Part shown: positions 60,723-64,000 of the stretch, piece after piece
Layout: each line of letters starts with the position of its first letter
Numbering within the stretch: the first letter of the stretch is position 1
Assembly: GCA_044221135.1 (NCBI GenBank)
Contig: JBGAPT010000007.1
Span: forward strand, 1 to 64,000
Reading direction: 5' to 3'
DNA from: UBA4722 sp044221135
GTDB taxonomy: Bacteria > Pseudomonadota > Gammaproteobacteria > DSM-16500
DNA length: 64,000 nucleotides
Notes under the pieces: model-generated
The model's database searches: none
What the model was told of the DNA's origin: nothing
Seen by the model: the letters and a program-made list of their open reading frames with translations, nothing else
Program-made: the position numbers and the translations under genes

Positions 60723-62107
60723 TAGAGATTCAACCATTGCTCTAAATAATGGATATTCACAATCCCTTTTTGAAAAGTATTTCCGCGCAAAATATCCTGA
60801 TGCAAAGGCGAATTGGTTTTAATACCTTCGATAACCATTTCATCCAACGCATTTCGCATGCGCGCCAGAGCAATCTCACGGTTTTCACCATAAGCAATCA
60901 CTTTTGCAATCAACGAATCATAATAAGGTGGAACCTTATAGCTACTATAAATATGCGAATCCAGACGAATCCCTGGGCCGCCTGGCGCATGAAAATGTGT
61001 AATGGTTCCAGGACTGGGCACAAAAGAACGAGGATCTTCTGCGTTAATACGACATTCAATTGCATGCCCTTTAATTTTAATATCCGATTGTGTAAACGAT
61101 AATTTTTGACCGGCAGCAATACGTAATTGTTCTTTAACAATATCAACGCCTGTAATTAACTCAGTAATAGGATGTTCTACTTGCACGCGCGTATTCATTT
61201 CAATAAAAAAGAATTCTTTATCTTCATACAAAAATTCAAATGTACCCGCACCACGATAACGCATGTCACGACAAGCTTGTGCACAGCGTTCACCTATCGC
61301 TTCACGTTGCTCTTGTGTGATCCCTGGCGCAGGTGCTTCTTCAATGATTTTTTGATGACGCCGCTGAATGGAACAATCACGCTCTCCTAAATGAATAGCA
61401 TTACCTTGCCCATCTCCTAGTACTTGAATTTCAATATGCCGTGGCGTTTGTAAATACTTTTCCATATAAACTTTATCATTGTTAAAAGCCGATCTGGCTT
61501 CTGTACGTGTCATCGCAATCGCATTTAGCAAATGCGATTCTGTGTGTACCACACGCATACCTCGTCCACCCCCACCACCGGCCGCTTTAATAATAATAGG
61601 GTAGCCAATTTCATGCGCCATGCGTACAGTTGCTGCGTCATCATCATTAATAGGATCACTGGAGCCTGGCACGCAAGGAATACCCAGTCTCTTCATTGCC
61701 GTAATGGCCGACACTTTATCTCCCATTTGACGAATACTTTCTGGATGTGGCCCAATAAAAATAAAACCACTTTTTTCAACTTGCTCAGCAAAGCTTGCAT
61801 TTTCTGAGAGAAAACCATAACCCGGATGAATAGCCACTGCATCCGTAATTTCTGCTGCACTAATAATTGCAGAAATATTAAGATAACTTTCTGATGCCGC
61901 TGCGGGACCAATACAAACGGATTCATCCGCTAGTCGTACATGCATTAAATCACGATCTGCCTCTGAATGCAGCGCAACTGTTTTAATGCCTAACTCTTTG
62001 CAGGCACGCAAAATACGCAAAGCAATTTCACCACGATTAGCAATGGCAACTTTATCAAGTGGCGGCATTTCTCCGCTACGATTAGCGATGACAACATTTT
62101 TTGACAT
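60722..62107 (-). CDS. accC: Acetyl-CoA carboxylase, biotin carboxylase subunit
   Basis: AccC carboxylates biotin on AccB in the first step of fatty acid synthesis. The 461-residue protein has AIHPGYGFLSENASFAEQ, GPHPESIRQMGDK, IIKAAGGGGGRGMRVV (ATP grasp loop), EKYLQTPRHIEIQVLG, HLGERDCSIQRRHQK and FIEMNTRVQVEHPITE. ATG 62107 follows AGGAG by 6 bases. It adds about 15 residues before the normal start, and VVIANRSGE there looks like a duplicate of the following VAIANRGE. Confidence 0.95.
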   Translation of the reverse strand: MSKNVVIANRSGEMPPLDKVAIANRGEIALRILRACKELGIKTVALHSEADRDLMHVRLADESVCIGPAAASESYLNISAIISAAEITDAVAIHPGYGFLSENASFAEQVEKSGFIFIGPHPESIRQMGDKVSAITAMKRLGIPCVPGSSDPINDDDAATVRMAHEIGYPIIIKAAGGGGGRGMRVVHTESHLLNAIAMTRTEARSAFNNDKVYMEKYLQTPRHIEIQVLGDGQGNAIHLGERDCSIQRRHQKIIEEAPAPGITQEQREAIGERCAQACRDMRYRGAGTFEFLYEDKEFFFIEMNTRVQVEHPITELITGVDIVKEQLRIAAGQKLSFTQSDIKIKGHAIECRINAEDPRSFVPSPGTITHFHAPGGPGIRLDSHIYSSYKVPPYYDSLIAKVIAYGENREIALARMRNALDEMVIEGIKTNSPLHQDILRGNTFQKGIVNIHYLEQWLNL

Positions 62108-62120
62108 AAAGTGCTCCTGC

Positions 62121-62573
62121 TTATTCAATCACAACAAGTGGTTGATTAAATTCAACAGGAACCCCTGTATCAACAAGAATAGAAGTAATTGTTCCGGATT
62201 TATCTGCTTCAATTTGATTAAACATTTTCATTGCTTCAATCAAGCAAAGTGTATCACCCGCTTTCACTGTTTGACCTACTTGTACAAATGCTTTTGCACC
62301 CGGCGAAGGTGAAAGATAAACGGTGCCGACCATCGGTGCTTTCACAGTGTGTTTATTGGATAGAGTCTCTGTCTGTTCAACCTTGGCAACAGGCGACTGT
62401 ACTGCTGCAATCGCATGCTGAGCAGGCGCTGGCGCTGCTGCTACCATGGTGGATAACACTTTGGTATTTTCCCTACTGATACGAACAGACTCTTCACCTT
62501 CATGAATTTCGATTTCAGCAATACCTGTTTCTTGGATAAGTTCAATGAGCTTGCGGATTTTGCGCAGGTCCAT
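62121..62573 (-). CDS. accB: Acetyl-CoA carboxylase, biotin carboxyl carrier protein
   Basis: AccB carries the biotin used by AccC and AccA/D. The 150-residue protein begins MDLRKIRKLIELIQETGI, has an Ala/Pro-rich linker (MVAAAPAPAQHAIAA), then the biotinyl domain APMVGTVYLSPSPGAKAFVQ with the biotinylated Lys in EAMKMFNQI. It overlaps aroQ by 32 bp and precedes accC by 13 bp. Confidence 0.96.
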   Translation of the reverse strand: MDLRKIRKLIELIQETGIAEIEIHEGEESVRISRENTKVLSTMVAAAPAPAQHAIAAVQSPVAKVEQTETLSNKHTVKAPMVGTVYLSPSPGAKAFVQVGQTVKAGDTLCLIEAMKMFNQIEADKSGTITSILVDTGVPVEFNQPLVVIE

Positions 62574-63030
62574 AATGGTACGATGCTCCTTCTTGTTTTG
62601 TTAAATAATAGTGTGCATAACGCACAGCCAATAAATAGCCTTTAATGCCTAGACCTGCAATAGTTCCAACAGCAATGTCGGAAAAATAGGAAGACTGGCG
62701 AAATACTTCACGACGATAAATATTCGATAAATGTACTTCTAAAAATGGCTTATTCACAGCAATCAATGCATCGCGTAGCGCAATGCTGGTATGCGTGAAT
62801 GCAGCGGGATTAAAAATAATAAAATCTGCATCATCCTGACTTTGATGGATACGATCAATTAACGCAGATTCTGCATTACTCTGAAATGTGATCCCTTCAT
62901 GTCCCAACACACCTGCTAATGCGATCACTTTGTCATTGAGATTAGCCAGCGTCTCATGGCCATAAAGATAAGGCTCACGCGTCCCGAGCAAGTTCAGATT
63001 AGGTCCGTGTATAATCAGAATCGTTGTCAT
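62542..63030 (-). CDS. aroQ: Type II 3-dehydroquinate dehydratase
   Basis: AroQ acts in the shikimate pathway. The start at 63030 gives 162 residues: MTTILIIHGPNLNLLGTREP, FQSNAESALIDRIHQ, IIFNPAAFTHTSIALRDAL with the catalytic His, and EVHLSNIYRREVFRQ. Up to 10 residues upstream are unlikely. The aroQ-accB-accC-prmA order is standard in gammaproteobacteria. The 32-bp overlap with accB suggests coupling. Confidence 0.94.
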   Translation of the reverse strand: MTTILIIHGPNLNLLGTREPYLYGHETLANLNDKVIALAGVLGHEGITFQSNAESALIDRIHQSQDDADFIIFNPAAFTHTSIALRDALIAVNKPFLEVHLSNIYRREVFRQSSYFSDIAVGTIAGLGIKGYLLAVRYAHYYLTKQEGASYHYGPAQNPQAH

Positions 63031-63139
63031 AAATACTCTCTGAATACCAAAGCACAACATTCTGCATGAAGTGATGCATTTTGTCTAGATCTAAGAAGTT
63101 AGCGGCATGTTATCCACTTTTTGTTGCAATATCTCGAAG

Positions 63140-63250
63140 ATTCAACTTATTTATAGACTGCGCGTCAGCTTTGCTGACGCTTGTTTGCTACTGATAGGGG
63201 AGACCCCTTAAGAATCCCCAGCGCATAGTGCCGTCAGCAGGAACCGCTGA
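63140..63250 (-). repeat. Multi-hairpin repeat, family 1 (diverged copy between dedA and aroQ)
   Basis: On minus it reads CAGCGGTTCCTGCTG, ATGCGCTGGGGATTCTTAAG, GGGTCTCCCC, then AAGCGTCAGCAAAGCTGACG and CGCAGTCTATAAATAAG, matching the comF and rpoZ copies in order. The GCGTCAGC hairpin (63162-63180) is intact. The first palindrome is shortened and the AGGAGTTCC hairpin is missing. Confidence 0.75.
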
Positions 63251-63251
63251 T

Positions 63252-63905
63252 TTAAATGGCTGCTTTAGAAAATTTTCTGCGCATAAACTCTATCAAAGCG
63301 GGGAAGATGGACAATACAACAATGGCTAACACAACCAATGAAAAATGCTGCTTAACAACGGGGATATTGCCAAAAAAATAACTGCCATAAACTAAAAAAC
63401 CGACCCATAATAAAGCGCCAATCAGGCTGTAGATTAAGAACTGTCTATATGTCATATAACCAATACCCGCCACAAAAGGAGCAAATGTACGGACCATAGG
63501 AATAAAACGCGCAATAATAATTGTTTTCCCCCCATACCGTTCAAAAAAGCCATGCGCATTGTCCACATGTTTTTTATTAAATAGCCATGAATCCTTAGAA
63601 CAAAAAACCCTCGGGGCCAGCCATTTTCCAATTAAATAATTTAGACCATTTCCCAATACAGACGCTGTCACCAACAACACAAACAACACATGCACATTGA
63701 GAATATCAGCCACATTCGCTGTCAAAGCGCCTGCCGCAAAAAGCAGTGAATCGCCTGGCAAAACGGCCGAGAAAATAACGCCCGGTTCACAAAAAATAAT
63801 AAGGAAAAGCAATGCATAAGTCCAAGCGCCATAGGCGATGACAAATGCAATAAGGTGTTCATCGAGATGAAGAACAAAATTCAATAAATAATGCAGTGTG
63901 TCCAT
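63252..63905 (-). CDS. DedA family membrane protein
   Basis: DedA proteins are inner-membrane lipid flippase-type proteins needed for envelope homeostasis. The start at 63905 gives 217 residues. It has FCEPGVIFSAVLPGDSLLFA with the conserved acidic and Pro-Gly residues, FFERYGGKTIIIARFIPMVR and TFAPFVAGIGYMTYRQFLIY, the DedA signature with Arg and Pro, and GALLWVGFLVYGSYFFG. A longer reading to 63929 is possible. It stands alone at the window end. Confidence 0.92.
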   Translation of the reverse strand: MDTLHYLLNFVLHLDEHLIAFVIAYGAWTYALLFLIIFCEPGVIFSAVLPGDSLLFAAGALTANVADILNVHVLFVLLVTASVLGNGLNYLIGKWLAPRVFCSKDSWLFNKKHVDNAHGFFERYGGKTIIIARFIPMVRTFAPFVAGIGYMTYRQFLIYSLIGALLWVGFLVYGSYFFGNIPVVKQHFSLVVLAIVVLSIFPALIEFMRRKFSKAAI

Positions 63906-64000
63906 ATCATTCTCATAGCAAACAACCACTCACCTCTTTTATCTGTGTGAGCAAAGAAAATTAAGCAGTTTTATAGTAAATAAACATCAAAACGACTACT

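Overview
The window is AT-rich DNA from a gammaproteobacterium of the order Legionellales. Its block of Dot/Icm type IVB secretion genes reads icmS-icmT (minus), dotD-dotC-dotB (plus), dotA-icmV (minus), icmW, a small secreted protein, icmX (plus). As far as I recall, this resembles the Coxiella arrangement more than the two-region Legionella one. A nearly complete type II secretion operon (gspD to gspM) is also present, which argues against Coxiella itself and suits a relative such as an Aquicella-like Coxiellaceae member. The genus is a guess.

Layout. 1-9.6 kb: heme (hemJ end, hemL), rubredoxin, a SodC-like protein with one copper ligand changed, acylphosphatase, lipid A acyltransferase, a hypothetical gene broken by a 37-bp tandem duplication, hldE, gmk, rpoZ, spoT. 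9.8-15.8 kb: nagA-nagK-bioC, divergent comF carrying an in-frame repeat insertion, then rhodanese-grxC-secB-gpsA. 15.9-25.3 kb: a membrane protein and the Dot/Icm block. 25.4-32.8 kb: yicC/rph, a hypothetical gene with a PmrA-like promoter, xth, asmA, tRNA-Gly(CCC), a Nif3-like domain protein, sbcB. 33-46.7 kb: a type IV pilin, gspDEF, a secreted sphingomyelinase-like phosphoesterase, two hypotheticals, gspGHIJKLM, def. 46.9-53.5 kb: a second hypothetical gene with the same PmrA-like promoter, then the polyamine genes speB, speA, a deoxyhypusine synthase-like gene and an amino acid antiporter. 53.7-63.9 kb: a large hypothetical protein, a disrupted icmF with intact dotU, fis, prmA, accC, accB, aroQ and a DedA protein.

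How it fits together. DotC, DotD and IcmX are outer-membrane or periplasmic parts of the Dot/Icm machine. DotA, IcmT and IcmV are membrane parts, DotB is the ATPase, IcmS and IcmW are effector adaptors, and DotU/IcmF normally stabilise the complex. Here icmF has a frameshift plus a stop codon that separate its membrane anchor from its Walker A region. Two hypothetical genes share an identically spaced CTTAAG-N5-CTTAAG-N10-TATAAT promoter, which fits the published PmrA box for this secretion system and makes them effector candidates.

Repeats are the second theme. I see at least five families: (1) a ~110-150 bp multi-hairpin element with compensatory base changes, one copy inserted in frame in comF; (2) a ~65-90 bp element found only between convergent genes; (3) a GTGCCCGCGTGC inverted repeat; (4) CCCCGCGAAGGCGGGG elements with long inverted repeats, two of them in the Dot/Icm divergent promoters; (5) single MITE-like inverted repeats, one ending exactly at a start codon and one, with IS903-like ends, supplying the C-terminus of a gene.
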